This document shows positions 35,190 through 43,625 of a DNA stretch of 64,000 nt, one piece after another (within the stretch, counting starts at the first letter, position 1; each line of letters opens with the position of its first letter). A program made the position numbers and the translations under genes. This stretch comes from CAVWCQ01 sp963753545 (GTDB taxonomy: Bacteria > Chloroflexota > Anaerolineae > Aggregatilineales > Aggregatilineaceae): the NCBI GenBank assembly GCA_963753545.1, contig CAVWCQ010000008.1:3472001-3536000 (forward strand), in the 5' to 3' direction. Below the pieces are notes generated by a model that ran no database searches, had not been told where the DNA came from, and was given only the letters and a program-made list of their open reading frames with translations.

Positions 35190-36665
35190 ATGGACTTTCG
35201 CCACAGTATCAAAGAACTTCTCAAACAAGTTGGACCGGGCCGCATCCTCAATACAGCCTACGATACCGCCTGGATTGCTCGTCTGCGCGATTTGGATGCC
35301 AAACTTGGCGAACCTGCATTGGAATGGCTTCGCGAAAATCAACTGCCAGATGGTAGCTGGGGTACTGAAAACCCGCGTTATTATCATGATCGTTTGATCT
35401 GCACATTGTCGGCAATGACCGCATTGGCCCGCTACGGGACGCCCCAGGATCGCCCACGCTGGCAGCGGGCGCAGTTGGCCCTGGAAACGATTACTAAGGG
35501 ATTGCCTGCCGATGCTTCTGGGGGAACAATTGGTTTTGAAATGATCGCTCCTACCCTGCTGAGCGAAGTAAAAACAATGGGTCTTAGTGAAAAACACTGG
35601 AATGGCACGCTGGGCCAATTGGAACACTATCGCGCTGCCAAAATTGCTGCCCTGCCCGGCGGTATGATCAATCGTTTTGTCACCGTCGCCTTTTCCGCTG
35701 AGATGGCTGGTCCGGATGGCGTGCGGCTTCTCGATGTCAGCAGCCTGCAAGAAGAAAATGGTTCTGTAGGAAACAGTCCCTCGGCCAGTGCCTATTTTGC
35801 ATTGTATGTCCGCCCAGACGACGCGCCAATCATGAACTATCTGCGCCAAACGGTCAACCCCGATGGTGGCGCACCCGATGTCGCTCCATTCGATGTTTTT
35901 GAGCAGGCGTGGACCCTGTGGAATATCTTTTTGACCGGGCCTCTTGATCAGGAAACGTTATCGCTGTGTAAACCGCATCTCGACTTTTTGCAGAAGGTGT
36001 GGCGACCTGGGACTGGAATCGGCTTTGCGGCAGGCTATACACCGACCGATTCAGACGGAACCAGTTTTGTCTACGATACCCTAAGCCGGTTCGGGCGACC
36101 TCCTGATCTGGAGTCCGTTTATTATTACGAACAAGATGATTACTTCCGTTGTTTTGCCTTAGAAGCAAACCCATCGATCAGTGCCAATATCCATGTACTT
36201 AGTGCGCTGCGCCAGGCCGGGCTGCCTGTCACCCATCCGTCAGTTCAAAAAGTCGTCAACTTTTTGAGACGGGTGCAAACTATCCAGCTTTTCTGGTTCG
36301 ATAAATGGCACTCATCGCCCTATTATTCGACATCGCATATGATCATGACCTGTGCGGGCTGGTATCAGGACGAGACGATTGAGAATGCCGTTTATTGGAT
36401 GCTGGAAACCCAGAACCGGGATGGTTCATGGGGTTTTTATATGCCTACCGCCGAAGAAACTGCTTATGCGTTGCAGGCTCTTGTTGCATGGAAGCGTTGT
36501 GGCCACGCTGTTCCCACTCAGGTTCTGGCAAAGGGGGCCGCATGGCTGGCAGACCACGTTGATTTACCTTATCCACCTCTTTGGATAGGCAAATGTCTGT
36601 ACTGTCCCGTTCTTGTTGTCCGTTCAGCCATTTTGAGTGCGCTAATCTTAGCCACAGAAAACTGA
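35190..36665 (+). CDS. Class II diterpene cyclase (Rv3377c-like)
   Basis: This 491-residue cyclase is the size of Rv3377c (about 501) and of bacterial halimadienyl/kolavenyl diphosphate synthases, which protonate geranylgeranyl diphosphate to a bicyclic diphosphate. It starts with DTAWIARLRDLDAKLGE. It has squalene-cyclase-like repeats, for example WLRENQLPDGSWGTE near residue 48 and LETQNRDGSWGFY near 410. The acid motif is DSDGT at residues 287-291. This matches the DxD(D/T)T motif in the catalytic central Asp but has Gly at the fourth position. No class I DDxxD domain is present, consistent with a separate second enzyme, which is encoded just upstream. Product stereochemistry cannot be predicted. 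Confidence 0.92.
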   Translation: MDFRHSIKELLKQVGPGRILNTAYDTAWIARLRDLDAKLGEPALEWLRENQLPDGSWGTENPRYYHDRLICTLSAMTALARYGTPQDRPRWQRAQLALETITKGLPADASGGTIGFEMIAPTLLSEVKTMGLSEKHWNGTLGQLEHYRAAKIAALPGGMINRFVTVAFSAEMAGPDGVRLLDVSSLQEENGSVGNSPSASAYFALYVRPDDAPIMNYLRQTVNPDGGAPDVAPFDVFEQAWTLWNIFLTGPLDQETLSLCKPHLDFLQKVWRPGTGIGFAAGYTPTDSDGTSFVYDTLSRFGRPPDLESVYYYEQDDYFRCFALEANPSISANIHVLSALRQAGLPVTHPSVQKVVNFLRRVQTIQLFWFDKWHSSPYYSTSHMIMTCAGWYQDETIENAVYWMLETQNRDGSWGFYMPTAEETAYALQALVAWKRCGHAVPTQVLAKGAAWLADHVDLPYPPLWIGKCLYCPVLVVRSAILSALILATEN

Positions 36666-36672
36666 GGCGACC

Positions 36673-38358
36673 GTGAATGTACTCAACCGGATTATAGACG
36701 TTCGTCCCACCGATCCCGAAGATGCACGGCGGCGAAAGCTGCTCAATATTCTGGTCTTGGGCGTTGCCGCCGTTACACTGCTGGCCCTACTCGCAGCCAC
36801 TATTGGCCTCATTTTGGGATCGGCAGCCGGGCAGTGGTCGGAAGTATCTGTCCTCTACATCGGCGGCGGCGTCATGCTGGTCAGTGCGGCGGTTATTCTG
36901 CTGATCAATCGTTATGGATCGGGCCGTGTCGCCAGTTCCATTTTTTTGGTTTCGCTTACCATCATCGTTGCCTACAGTGATGTTCCCCGGCAGGTTGCCG
37001 AAGGCCGCAGCCTGTTCCTCTTCACCATTCCAATTATTATGGCGAGCGTGCTGCTCCAGCCCTACATGAGTTTCATTCTGGCGACATTGTGCAGTGCGGT
37101 TATATCGGTTATCTCGTTAACCGTGCTCGATGCGATGCCGACCGTTCCAGCCATTCTTGGGTTTTACATTGTGGCCCTGGTATCCTGGCTCTCGGCGCGC
37201 AGCTTGGAACGTGCCCTTGTCGAACTGCGAGAGATCAACCGGGAGTTGGACCAGCGCGTCAGTGACCGCACGCGTGATCTGGCGGAAGCCCTCTCTCGCG
37301 TCCAAACAGAGTCCAACAAGAACCAGGCGATTCTCGAAAGTATTGCCGATGGTGTCATCGTCTTTGACAAATCCGGCAAAGCCATTGTTGCCAACCCCTC
37401 TATCGCCAGCCTGATCGACCGCCCACAGGAGGAGATTAACGGCTGCGACGTGGAAACACTGATGGATAAAAATGTTAGCGAAAAGGATCGTGAAACCATC
37501 AGTAAACTGCTGCGGGGCGAAGCAGTGGAAGAGAGCGCCAAATTCCAGTGGGGAAACAAAACTCTTTCTGTTAGCTTTGCCGCTGTTCACGACAGTACCA
37601 GCGAGTCTATTGGGACGGTCGTTGTATTTCGCGATTTCACAAAAGAAGCGGAACTTGATCGCATGAAGAGCGCCTTTGTATCGATGGCCTCCCACGAACT
37701 CCGCACCCCCCTCAACGCGATCCTGGGTTACAGCGATATGCTGAAAGAATCGGTCTATGGGCCGCTCAGTGACGAACAAGCCAAAACGATGGATCGCATC
37801 ATCGCCAATACGCGCCGGATGCTCAATCTGGTCAACAACCTGCTCGACCAGGCTCAGATGGAAGCAGGTAAACTGACCATGCACATTGGGACCTTTGCCG
37901 TCAGTGAACTGGTCGATGACCTGAAATCCATCATGTTCATTCTGGCCGAACAAAAAGGCCTGCAACTGGACTGTAAAGTATCCGGTGATGTCCCCAACCA
38001 CCTGGTAAGCGATCCACAGCGTTTGCAGCAAATTTTGGTGAATCTGATGGGCAACGCTATCAAATTTACGGATAAGGGCGGCGTTAGCCTGAACGTTTTC
38101 TGCCCCGATCAAGCCCATTGGGTAATCGAAGTAGCCGATACAGGACCGGGTATTCCTGATGATGCCCAAACCTACATCTTCGAACCATTCCGTCAGGTGG
38201 ACGACTCACAGGCCCGGCGTCATGGCGGATCAGGCCTCGGTCTGGCGATTGTGAAGCAGCTTGTCACCCTTTTGAACGGAGATATCACACTAAAAAGTCA
38301 GGTGGGGCAGGGCAGCACCTTCATTGTCAAGCTGCCCTTGCAGGCACAGGAGAACTGA
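36673..38358 (+). CDS. Membrane sensor histidine kinase with PAS domain
   Basis: A 561-residue kinase. Six hydrophobic segments fill residues 25-175 (a MASE-like sensor without large loops). A coiled coil follows (about 178-215, VELREINRELDQRVSDRTRD), then a PAS domain (about 218-330, ILESIADGVIVFDKSG). HisKA has the phospho-acceptor His341 in ASHELRTPLNAILGYSDML, and the HATPase domain shows the N box (NLMGNAIKFTDKGG), DTGPGIP and GGSGLGLAIV. The GTG start lies 7 bases after the cyclase stop, and the response-regulator gene follows one base after its own stop. It is thus probably co-transcribed with the diterpene genes. The signal is unknown; membrane or terpenoid sensing is conjecture. Confidence 0.92.
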   Translation: MNVLNRIIDVRPTDPEDARRRKLLNILVLGVAAVTLLALLAATIGLILGSAAGQWSEVSVLYIGGGVMLVSAAVILLINRYGSGRVASSIFLVSLTIIVAYSDVPRQVAEGRSLFLFTIPIIMASVLLQPYMSFILATLCSAVISVISLTVLDAMPTVPAILGFYIVALVSWLSARSLERALVELREINRELDQRVSDRTRDLAEALSRVQTESNKNQAILESIADGVIVFDKSGKAIVANPSIASLIDRPQEEINGCDVETLMDKNVSEKDRETISKLLRGEAVEESAKFQWGNKTLSVSFAAVHDSTSESIGTVVVFRDFTKEAELDRMKSAFVSMASHELRTPLNAILGYSDMLKESVYGPLSDEQAKTMDRIIANTRRMLNLVNNLLDQAQMEAGKLTMHIGTFAVSELVDDLKSIMFILAEQKGLQLDCKVSGDVPNHLVSDPQRLQQILVNLMGNAIKFTDKGGVSLNVFCPDQAHWVIEVADTGPGIPDDAQTYIFEPFRQVDDSQARRHGGSGLGLAIVKQLVTLLNGDITLKSQVGQGSTFIVKLPLQAQEN

Positions 38359-38359
38359 G

Positions 38360-38812
38360 ATGGGCAGAAAGGCAATGGTTATTGAAGACGACTTCGATGC
38401 ATCTGTTATTTTTGCAAAAGCGCTCGAAGTGTTGGGCTTTGAAACAGAAATTGTCCGCGATGGAGCCGTTGCATTAGAAAAGTTAGCAACGGTTGTTCCT
38501 GAGATTATTGTGCTCGATCTGCACCTTCCAAACGTGGTTGGTACACAAATTCTGCGCCAGATCCGTGCCGATGAACGGTTGTCCGAACTCAGGGTGATCG
38601 TCGCAACCGCCGACCCTCGCTCTGCCGAGTTGATTCAGCCACTGGCTGATCTTGTCCTGCTGAAGCCAACCACTTTTAGCCAGGTTCGTGATCTTGCCTC
38701 TCGTTTAATCTCGGTTCCCCGGTCATCGAGCAAACGCTGGCAAACGCCTGATGCAGGATCGGCTAATACGGAATTGAACACGCCGCCGGAAACCCAAACT
38801 CCACCTGCTTAA
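38360..38812 (+). CDS. Single-domain response regulator
   Basis: This 150-residue protein is a receiver domain with acidic pair EDD near residues 9-11, phospho-acceptor Asp53 in IIVLDLHLP, a Thr/Ala near 81 (VIVATADPR) and Lys in LLKPT. A low-complexity Pro/Thr-rich tail (after about 118) replaces an output domain. I chose the ATG at 38360, directly after the kinase stop (TGAGATG). It is the likely partner of the upstream kinase and acts through protein contacts, since no DNA-binding domain is visible. It is the last gene of the operon before a long inverted repeat. Confidence 0.9.
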   Translation: MGRKAMVIEDDFDASVIFAKALEVLGFETEIVRDGAVALEKLATVVPEIIVLDLHLPNVVGTQILRQIRADERLSELRVIVATADPRSAELIQPLADLVLLKPTTFSQVRDLASRLISVPRSSSKRWQTPDAGSANTELNTPPETQTPPA

Positions 38813-38824
38813 CGAGTTTAATAG

Positions 38825-38881
38825 GTTGTGAAAGAGTTGTCTTGTTGTAAAATAAGAAAGTCTTGACAATTCTTTCACAAC
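38825..38881. terminator. Long inverted repeat after the response regulator
   Basis: Arms of 17 bases (GTTGTGAAAGAGTTGTC and its complement with one mismatch) flank a 23-base AT-rich loop, starting 13 bases after the response-regulator stop. It may end the operon. The right arm also contains TTGACA (38863-38868), which with GATAGT 18 bases on could start the next small gene, so it may equally be an operator. Confidence 0.45.
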
Positions 38882-38955
38882 ATTAAGATAGTGTATAGGA
38901 TATTCTGAATAAATAACCGTAAAAAAGACGCCGCAAGGCTTAAGCAGGTGTAAAA

Positions 38956-39174
38956 ATGGAATTGATTCTGGTTGTGGGCATCAGCTTCATCGCATTTGGT
39001 CTCTGTCAGCTTGCCTTTAAAGATCTGTGGTGGTGGGATCATGCCATGATCTGGCACGCTTTTGGAAAAATCGCCGAGCGTACCGAAGAGTGGGAACGCA
39101 GCCAGGATCACCTCGGCTATTTTTGTATGGCAAGCGGTGTCGCCCTTTTACTCTACTATTTCCTCTTGGTCTGA
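38956..39174 (+). CDS. Small membrane protein of unknown function
   Basis: A 72-residue protein with two hydrophobic helices (residues 3-22 and 54-72) separated by a charged, Trp-rich stretch (KDLWWWDHAMIWHAFGKIAE). An AGGTG precedes the ATG. It is not a family I recognise. It sits between the diterpenoid operon's inverted repeat and a terminator, so it appears to be its own transcription unit. Composition and start signal support a real gene. Confidence 0.6.
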   Translation: MELILVVGISFIAFGLCQLAFKDLWWWDHAMIWHAFGKIAERTEEWERSQDHLGYFCMASGVALLLYYFLLV

Positions 39175-39209
39175 TCTTTTAGGGGGATATCCCCCATCCA
39201 ATGCGCGTA

Positions 39210-39250
39210 ACCGCTCGACTAGATATATCTAGCCGGGCGGTTTTGGTTTT
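39210..39250 (+). terminator. Rho-independent terminator
   Basis: A long imperfect stem, ACCGC-CG-CTAGAT against ATCTAG-CG-GCGGT, is followed by TTTTGGTTTT. It lies after the small membrane-protein gene and before tex. A separate short palindrome GGGGGATATCCCCC lies at 39182-39195. Confidence 0.75.
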
Positions 39251-39326
39251 CCTCATTCACAGCCCGTGACTGGCCTTGTGGTACAATTCGCCCCAGGATA
39301 GAAGCATCATAGAAAGGCAGAATACG

Positions 39327-41474
39327 TTGAAGCGTGATATTGTCGGCAAGCTGGCAAGTGAAATGTCTTTGCGCCGTGAACAGGTGCAAAGCACGGTTCA
39401 ACTGTTAGACGAAGGGAATACGGTCCCTTTTGTAGCACGATACCGCAAAGAAATGACCGGCAGCCTGGATGAAGAACAGCTTCGTAATTTACTGGATCGG
39501 TTGACCTATCTCCGCAAACTGGCCGAACGCCAGGACACGGTGATCGCCAGCATCACCGAGCAGGACAAACTTACCCCCGAACTGGAAGCGGCGATTTTGG
39601 AAGCGGAAACGCTCCAGGCAGTCGAAGATCTCTACCTGCCCTACAAACCCAAGCGCCGCACACGAGCCATGATCGCCTTGGAACGCGGGCTGGGGCCGCT
39701 GGCAGATCGAATTCTGGCACAGGATGTGACGCGTGATACGCTGGAAGCCGCCGCCCAGCCGTTTCTGAATGAGGATGTACCCACCCTCGAAGAGGCATAC
39801 CAGGGCGCGCGGGATATTGTCGCGGAGCGAATCTCGGATGATGCCCGCTCGCGTGATGTTGCCCGGCGTCTGACTCAGCAGCGTGGCGCGGTTGCCTCGG
39901 AATTGGTCGATGCCAGCAAAGATCCGAAGCAGGTCTACCAGACCTACTATGATTTTCGCGGCGGAATCAACCAGCTAAAACCTTACCAGGTGCTGGCTAT
40001 CAACCGGGGCGAACGAGAAGACGCACTAAAAATTCGCCTGTCAGCCCCGGAAGATGATATCATCGGGCAACTGCTGCGGCTCTACCCTTCCAACCGCCGT
40101 TCGCCGTTCGCCAGCCAGCTCGAACTGGCAGTCGAAGACAGCTACAAACGCCTGATAGCTCCCGCCATCGAGCGCGAAATCCGCCGTACGATGACCGAAA
40201 ACGCCGACGGGCACGCCATTACCGTCTTTGCCACCAATCTGCGCGGGCTGCTGCTCCAGCCGCCGCTGAAGGGATACACGGTGCTTGGCATCGATCCGGG
40301 CTTCCGCACGGGCAGCAAAGTCACCGTGGTTGATCCAACCGGCAAAGTGCTGGACACCGTCACCATCTATCCGCACGCCCCGCAGAATGAGCGAATCCGC
40401 TCTCTGCACCAGCTAGCCGAACTGGTCAGCCGCCATCAGGTAGACGTGATCGCCATCGGCAACGGCACAGCCTCCCGCGAGACAGAAGACCTGGTCGCCA
40501 ATTTGATCCGCGACTATGCGCCCACCCAATATCTCATCGTCAACGAAGCAGGGGCCTCTGTTTATTCCGCCTCACCGCTGGCTCGCGCCGAACTGCCCGA
40601 TCTGGATGTGACGATGCGTGGCGCAGTCTCCATTGCGCGGCGCGTACTCGATCCCCTGGCGGAACTGGTCAAGATCGAACCGCGTAGTATCGGCGTGGGG
40701 TTATATCAACACGATGTCGATCAGAAAGCGCTGGAAGCCAGGCTGGACGAAGTGATCGAGACCGTCGTCAACACCGTTGGGGTGAACGTAAACACAGCAT
40801 CGCCTGCTCTCCTGCGTTATGTCGCCGGGTTGGGGCCGAAACTGGCGGAACGCATTGTCGAGACGCGCGACAGTGCTGGCCCATTCCGATCTCGCCTGGA
40901 TGTGCGCAAAGTCAAGGGGATGGGCGATAAAACGTTCGAACAGGCGGCGGGCTTTTTGCGGATTCCTGACGGCGGCAACCTGCTCGATAACACGGGCGTG
41001 CATCCCGAATCGTACCCGGTGGTCGAACGGCTGCTCAACCATCTCGGTCTGTCGCTGTCCGATCCGGCCCTGGCTCAACAGGTACGGCAGCAGCGCGCAT
41101 CGCTTAATGTCCCAGCCCTGGCAAACAAGCTGAATGTCGGCGTTCCAACCCTGGAAGATATTCTTAACGATTTGACCCGGCCCGGGCGTGATCCCCGCGC
41201 TGAATTGGACCCGCCTCTACTGCGTTCGGATGTGTTGAAGATGGAAGATCTGAAGGCAGGAATGAAATTGATGGGGACGGTGCGTAACGTTGTGGACTTT
41301 GGAGCGTTTGTAGATATTGGAGTCAAGCAGGATGGGCTTGTCCATATCTCCGAAATGGCCGCCTTCCGCGTGCGCGATCCCTATGAGGTGGTAAGCGTTG
41401 GCGATGTGATCGAAGTGTCCATTCTGAACGTCGATTTGGAGCGGGGCCGCATTGCCCTGAGCATGCGCGATTAA
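39327..41474 (+). CDS. tex: Tex-like transcription accessory protein
   Basis: Tex is a conserved cytoplasmic nucleic acid-binding protein related to eukaryotic Spt6. From the TTG at 39327 (AAAGG 9 bases upstream) the protein has 715 residues. The N-terminal helical region begins KRDIVGKLASEMSLRREQVQ, with VPFVARYRKEMTGSLDEEQL. The YqgF-like RNase H fold starts near GYTVLGIDPGFRTGSKV, followed by helix-hairpin-helix motifs (VNVNTASPALLRYVAGLGP) and a C-terminal S1 domain (GTVRNVVDFGAFVDIGVKQDGLVH). The frame continues upstream to 39276 without a start signal. It is followed by a palindromic repeat and the MaoC-like gene. Confidence 0.95.
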   Translation: MKRDIVGKLASEMSLRREQVQSTVQLLDEGNTVPFVARYRKEMTGSLDEEQLRNLLDRLTYLRKLAERQDTVIASITEQDKLTPELEAAILEAETLQAVEDLYLPYKPKRRTRAMIALERGLGPLADRILAQDVTRDTLEAAAQPFLNEDVPTLEEAYQGARDIVAERISDDARSRDVARRLTQQRGAVASELVDASKDPKQVYQTYYDFRGGINQLKPYQVLAINRGEREDALKIRLSAPEDDIIGQLLRLYPSNRRSPFASQLELAVEDSYKRLIAPAIEREIRRTMTENADGHAITVFATNLRGLLLQPPLKGYTVLGIDPGFRTGSKVTVVDPTGKVLDTVTIYPHAPQNERIRSLHQLAELVSRHQVDVIAIGNGTASRETEDLVANLIRDYAPTQYLIVNEAGASVYSASPLARAELPDLDVTMRGAVSIARRVLDPLAELVKIEPRSIGVGLYQHDVDQKALEARLDEVIETVVNTVGVNVNTASPALLRYVAGLGPKLAERIVETRDSAGPFRSRLDVRKVKGMGDKTFEQAAGFLRIPDGGNLLDNTGVHPESYPVVERLLNHLGLSLSDPALAQQVRQQRASLNVPALANKLNVGVPTLEDILNDLTRPGRDPRAELDPPLLRSDVLKMEDLKAGMKLMGTVRNVVDFGAFVDIGVKQDGLVHISEMAAFRVRDPYEVVSVGDVIEVSILNVDLERGRIALSMRD

Positions 41475-41482
41475 AACTGTAG

Positions 41483-41504
41483 GGGCGGGTTAACAAACCC
41501 GCCC
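41483..41504. repeat. Short palindromic intergenic element
   Basis: GGGCGGGTT and AACCCGCCC flank a 4-base loop after the tex stop. It has no T tract, so it is more like a REP-type palindrome than a classic terminator. This type of GGGCGGGTT palindrome is familiar from intergenic regions of related genomes. Confidence 0.5.
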
Positions 41505-41525
41505 GCCACGAGAGGATCAAACGGG

Positions 41526-41921
41526 ATGAATCTCGAAGTAGGGGCCAAAGCCAGCCGCAGCAAAATGTTTACCGATCAGGATGTGCGCCAGTTTTCAGAA
41601 GTGAGCACCGACACCAACCCGGTTCACCTGGACGACAGGTACGCCGCTTCGACACGGTTTGGGCGGCGGATTGTGCACGGCATGCTGACCGCCAGCCTGA
41701 TCTCGGCAGCGTTGGCCAATGAACTGCCCGGTCATGGTACCATCTATCTCAGCCAATCGCTTCAATTTAAGGCCCCGGTCTTCATCGGAGATACGATTAC
41801 GGCAACGGTCGAAGTCACCAAATTTCGGGCGGAACGGCGGATCGCCACGCTGAGTACAATCTGTACCAACCAGGAGGGCAAGGTGGTTATCGAGGGTGAA
41901 GCAGTCGTGCTGGTTCCCTAA
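41526..41921 (+). CDS. MaoC-like (R)-specific enoyl-CoA hydratase
   Basis: A 131-residue hot-dog-fold protein with the hydratase 2 motif: FSEVSTDTNPVHLDD near residue 23, then GRRIVHGMLTASLIS. The catalytic Asp and His of this motif are present. Such enzymes hydrate enoyl-CoA to (R)-3-hydroxyacyl-CoA, or act in fatty acid synthesis. Length fits single-domain PhaJ-type proteins (about 130-160). It is followed by fabG, which acts on the neighbouring step, so the two may work together in fatty acid or hydroxyacyl metabolism. A separate promoter lies before fabG. Confidence 0.88.
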   Translation: MNLEVGAKASRSKMFTDQDVRQFSEVSTDTNPVHLDDRYAASTRFGRRIVHGMLTASLISAALANELPGHGTIYLSQSLQFKAPVFIGDTITATVEVTKFRAERRIATLSTICTNQEGKVVIEGEAVVLVP

Positions 41922-41926
41922 AGGGC

Positions 41927-41954
41927 TTGACACGCTTCAACACCCCGCTATCAT
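41927..41954 (+). promoter_or_regulatory. Candidate promoter of fabG
   Basis: TTGACA (41927-41932) and TATCAT (41949-41954) are 16 bases apart, about 50 bases before fabG. A GAGGAG precedes the fabG start. Confidence 0.65.
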
Positions 41955-42005
41955 AGAACGCCTGGGAACCGACCTGGGCGGCAAGCACATTCAGAGGAGA
42001 GCATC

Positions 42006-42752
42006 ATGTCTGATTTAAAAGGCCGCATCGCATTGGTAACGGGCAGTGGGCAGGGTATTGGGCAGCGAATCGCCTTAGAACTGGCCTCCTGCGGCGCGAC
42101 AGTTGTCACCAACGACATCAACAGCGCGAATGCCGAAGCTTCCCTTGCTGAAATCCGCAAACTCGGCGCAGATGGCATGGCTATTCCCGCCGATGTCAGC
42201 AATGCCGAACAGGTCGAAACAATGATGAAGAGCATTATGGAAGCCTACGGCAAACTGGACATCCTGGTCAATAATGCCGGAACCACACGCGACAATCTCA
42301 TCATTAAAATGCCAGAAGACGAATGGGATCTGATCATTCGGGTTAACCTGAAAAGCGCGTGGCTGTGCTCAAAAGCCGCTACCCGCCCAATGATGCGCGC
42401 GCGTTACGGGCGCATCGTGAATATGTCCAGCGTAAGCGGTATCGCCGGGCAAATGGGCCAGACCAATTACAGCTCAAGCAAAGCCGGCCTTATTGGCATG
42501 ACCAAAGCGCTAGCCCGTGAAGTCGCGTCGCGCGGGATCACAGTGAATGCCGTTGCTCCTGGTTTTATTAAGACGGCGCTCACCGAAAAAATGCCCCAGG
42601 AAATCCTCGATACGCTGGTCAAGCAGATACCAGTGGGACGATGGGGTACGGTGGAAGATGTCGCCAATGCAGTCTTGTTCCTGGTATCCGATCAAGCCAG
42701 CTATATTACTGGGCATGTGCTGTCAGTAGACGGCGGCCTGGTTATGGGATAA
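42006..42752 (+). CDS. fabG: 3-oxoacyl-ACP reductase FabG (SDR)
   Basis: A 248-residue short-chain dehydrogenase that reduces 3-oxoacyl-ACP with NADPH. It has the Rossmann motif TGSGQGIGQRIA (near residues 12-23), NNAGTTRD, catalytic Ser in MSSVSGIAGQ, and Tyr-Lys in TNYSSSKAGLIGMTKALARE. The C-terminal ITGHVLSVDGGLVMG is typical of FabG. Length and motifs are complete. The gene likely heads a run with the Asp23-like, nusB and tatC genes. Confidence 0.93.
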   Translation: MSDLKGRIALVTGSGQGIGQRIALELASCGATVVTNDINSANAEASLAEIRKLGADGMAIPADVSNAEQVETMMKSIMEAYGKLDILVNNAGTTRDNLIIKMPEDEWDLIIRVNLKSAWLCSKAATRPMMRARYGRIVNMSSVSGIAGQMGQTNYSSSKAGLIGMTKALAREVASRGITVNAVAPGFIKTALTEKMPQEILDTLVKQIPVGRWGTVEDVANAVLFLVSDQASYITGHVLSVDGGLVMG

Positions 42753-42785
42753 ATTATATACATTGGCACGATTAGGAGAGATGGA

Positions 42786-43157
42786 ATGGTTACTCCTCGG
42801 CACCCCAACGATACAGTTACCATAGCGCCCGGTGTTTTGCTGACGATAGCCCGTATGGCCACCTTGGCTGTGCAGGGCGTCATGCGCATGGGCAGCACCC
42901 CAGGTGGTGTTGATCGTCTGCTGCGCCGTGTTCCATCTGCCAATGGGGTACAGATCGCCATCGAGGACAATGCAGTTACGGCGCACCTGTACGTTGTTGC
43001 TGACGCAACCTCGAATCTGAGGGACATGAGCATCGAAATTCAAAAATCCGTTGCCCGCTCAATTCGTGAAATTTTGGGAATGAAAGTCGAGTCGGTCAAC
43101 GTCCATATTGAAGACGTTGCTTTTACATCGACGCCTGCCATTGAGCCGAGAGCCTAA
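42786..43157 (+). CDS. Asp23/Gls24 family envelope stress protein (YloU-like)
   Basis: A 123-residue protein with the DUF322 pattern: ISPGVLLTIARMATLAVQGV-like N-terminal helix (here VTIAPGVLLTIARMAT), then a beta region (VTAHLYVVADAT) and SVNVHIEDVAF at the end. Asp23/Gls24 proteins in Gram-positives associate with the membrane or cell envelope stress. Placement directly before nusB is the common arrangement in Firmicutes and Chloroflexota, supporting the call. It overlaps the nusB region closely (1-base gap). Confidence 0.88.
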   Translation: MVTPRHPNDTVTIAPGVLLTIARMATLAVQGVMRMGSTPGGVDRLLRRVPSANGVQIAIEDNAVTAHLYVVADATSNLRDMSIEIQKSVARSIREILGMKVESVNVHIEDVAFTSTPAIEPRA

Positions 43158-43158
43158 C

Positions 43159-43620
43159 GTGTCCAGTATTGATTACCGTCATCAAGCACGCAGCCTGACC
43201 CTTCAAATTCTGTACGAACTCGACTGCACAAACCATCACCTTGACGATGTGCTGTCCCAGCGTCTGAATACGGGTGAATGGCCGGAAGAAACGCGCACGA
43301 ATGCAACACGGTTAGTAAAGGGTGTCCTGGCTCAGAAAAAAAATCTGGACACCCTCATTCACCGCTATGCCCCTGAATGGCCGCTCGATCAGATCGCCCT
43401 TATCGACCGCAACATTTTGCGCATTGCCATCTATGAACTTGCCGCCGATAGTTCGACGCCGACCAAAGTCGCCATTAATGAGGCCGTAGAGCTTGCCAAG
43501 ACCTTCGGAGCCGAAAGTACGCCCCGCTTCATCAATGGCGTGCTTGGATCGTTGGCGGCTCGTGAGGATAACCTTCAGTCCCTATTTGACTCCCTGGTTC
43601 AAATGAACGACCAGGAATAA
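43159..43620 (+). CDS. nusB: Transcription antitermination factor NusB
   Basis: An all-helical 153-residue RNA-binding protein that with NusE/S10 acts in rRNA antitermination. From the GTG at 43159 the protein reads HQARSLTLQILYELDCT, then LVKGVLAQKKNLDTLIHRY, IALIDRNILRIAIYEL and NEAVELAKTFGAESTPRFIN near the end, matching NusB throughout. The longer frame from 43108 overlaps the preceding gene and has no support. tatC follows 5 bases on. Confidence 0.94.
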   Translation: MSSIDYRHQARSLTLQILYELDCTNHHLDDVLSQRLNTGEWPEETRTNATRLVKGVLAQKKNLDTLIHRYAPEWPLDQIALIDRNILRIAIYELAADSSTPTKVAINEAVELAKTFGAESTPRFINGVLGSLAAREDNLQSLFDSLVQMNDQE

Positions 43621-43625
43621 CCCCT

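Noticed and set aside
37117..38169. 350-codon minus-strand frame inside the sensor kinase gene
   Set aside because: Antisense to PAS, HisKA and HATPase domains; no start signal or family match.
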